Positions 6,383 through 6,397 of a stretch of DNA of 6,397 nucleotides are shown here, piece by piece (the stretch's first letter is position 1; every line of letters starts with the position of its first letter). The position numbers were made by a program, and so were the translations under genes. Source of the DNA: SZUA-448 sp964602475. GTDB lineage: Bacteria; Bacillota; Clostridia; Lachnospirales; Lachnospiraceae. The stretch lies in NCBI GenBank assembly GCA_964602475.1, contig CAZRRN010000089.1:1-6397 (forward strand). The letters run 5' to 3'. A model generated the notes under the pieces. The model worked only from the letters and a program-made list of their open reading frames with translations. It did no database searches and was not told the DNA's origin.

Positions 6383-6397
6383 AAGAGATAAAAGATA
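6343..6397. repeat. Perfect 16-bp tandem repeat, cut by the window edge
   Basis: The unit AAAGATAGAAGAGATA runs from 6343 to the last base, 3.4 copies with no mismatch, and probably continues outside. The first copies encode the extreme C-terminus of the ligase-like protein (KIEEIKDRRDKR). Since 16 is not a multiple of three, each copy is read in a different frame, and the third yields AGA TAG, the stop at 6380-6382. Upstream DNA from about 6311 is similarly purine-rich but not part of the exact array. Confidence 0.95.

Noticed and set aside
6343..6397. CRISPR array
   Set aside because: The 16-bp units are contiguous with no spacers, and they overlap coding sequence.

Overview
The window looks like chromosome from a low-to-mid G+C Firmicute, most likely a clostridial gut-type lineage such as Lachnospiraceae. 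This rests on the style of the threonine synthase, the consensus sigma-A promoter, the strong AGGAGG-type ribosome site, the T-tailed terminator and the AT-rich intergenic DNA. The genus cannot be named from sequence alone. All three real genes are on the + strand.

Layout: (1) From the left edge to 1132 is the 3' three quarters of a threonine synthase gene (thrC), cut by the window start. (2) From 1133 to 1413 is a gap with no recognisable gene. It holds a short coding-like relic in the thrC frame, a GNRA-type hairpin and a 10-base direct repeat. (3) From 1414 to 4275 is a self-contained transcription unit: a near-consensus promoter, an untranslated leader of about 138 nt with two inverted repeats, a strong ribosome site, an 877-residue secreted protein built of Ig-like domains, and a strong intrinsic terminator. 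It has the hallmarks of a very highly expressed surface-layer-type protein, but no SLH, LPXTG or other wall anchor is visible. (4) From 4276 to 4471 is an AT-rich gap with two promoter candidates. (5) From 4472 to 6382 is a 636-residue polytopic membrane protein of the O-antigen ligase/Wzy_C superfamily, with an unusually large extracellular insert. (6) Its last codons lie in a perfect 16-bp tandem repeat that runs off the right edge and creates its own stop codon in the third copy.

How the parts may work together: thrC is housekeeping amino-acid biosynthesis and probably unrelated to the rest. The Ig-like surface protein and the ligase-like protein are separately transcribed neighbours. In Geobacillus and Paenibacillus, proteins with this ligase domain (WsaB, WsfB) transfer glycans onto S-layer proteins, so the working idea is a surface-layer protein next to its glycan transferase. 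That link is inference. The most unusual direct observations are the self-terminating 16-bp repeat, the ligase insert and the codon-use gradient along the surface-protein gene.
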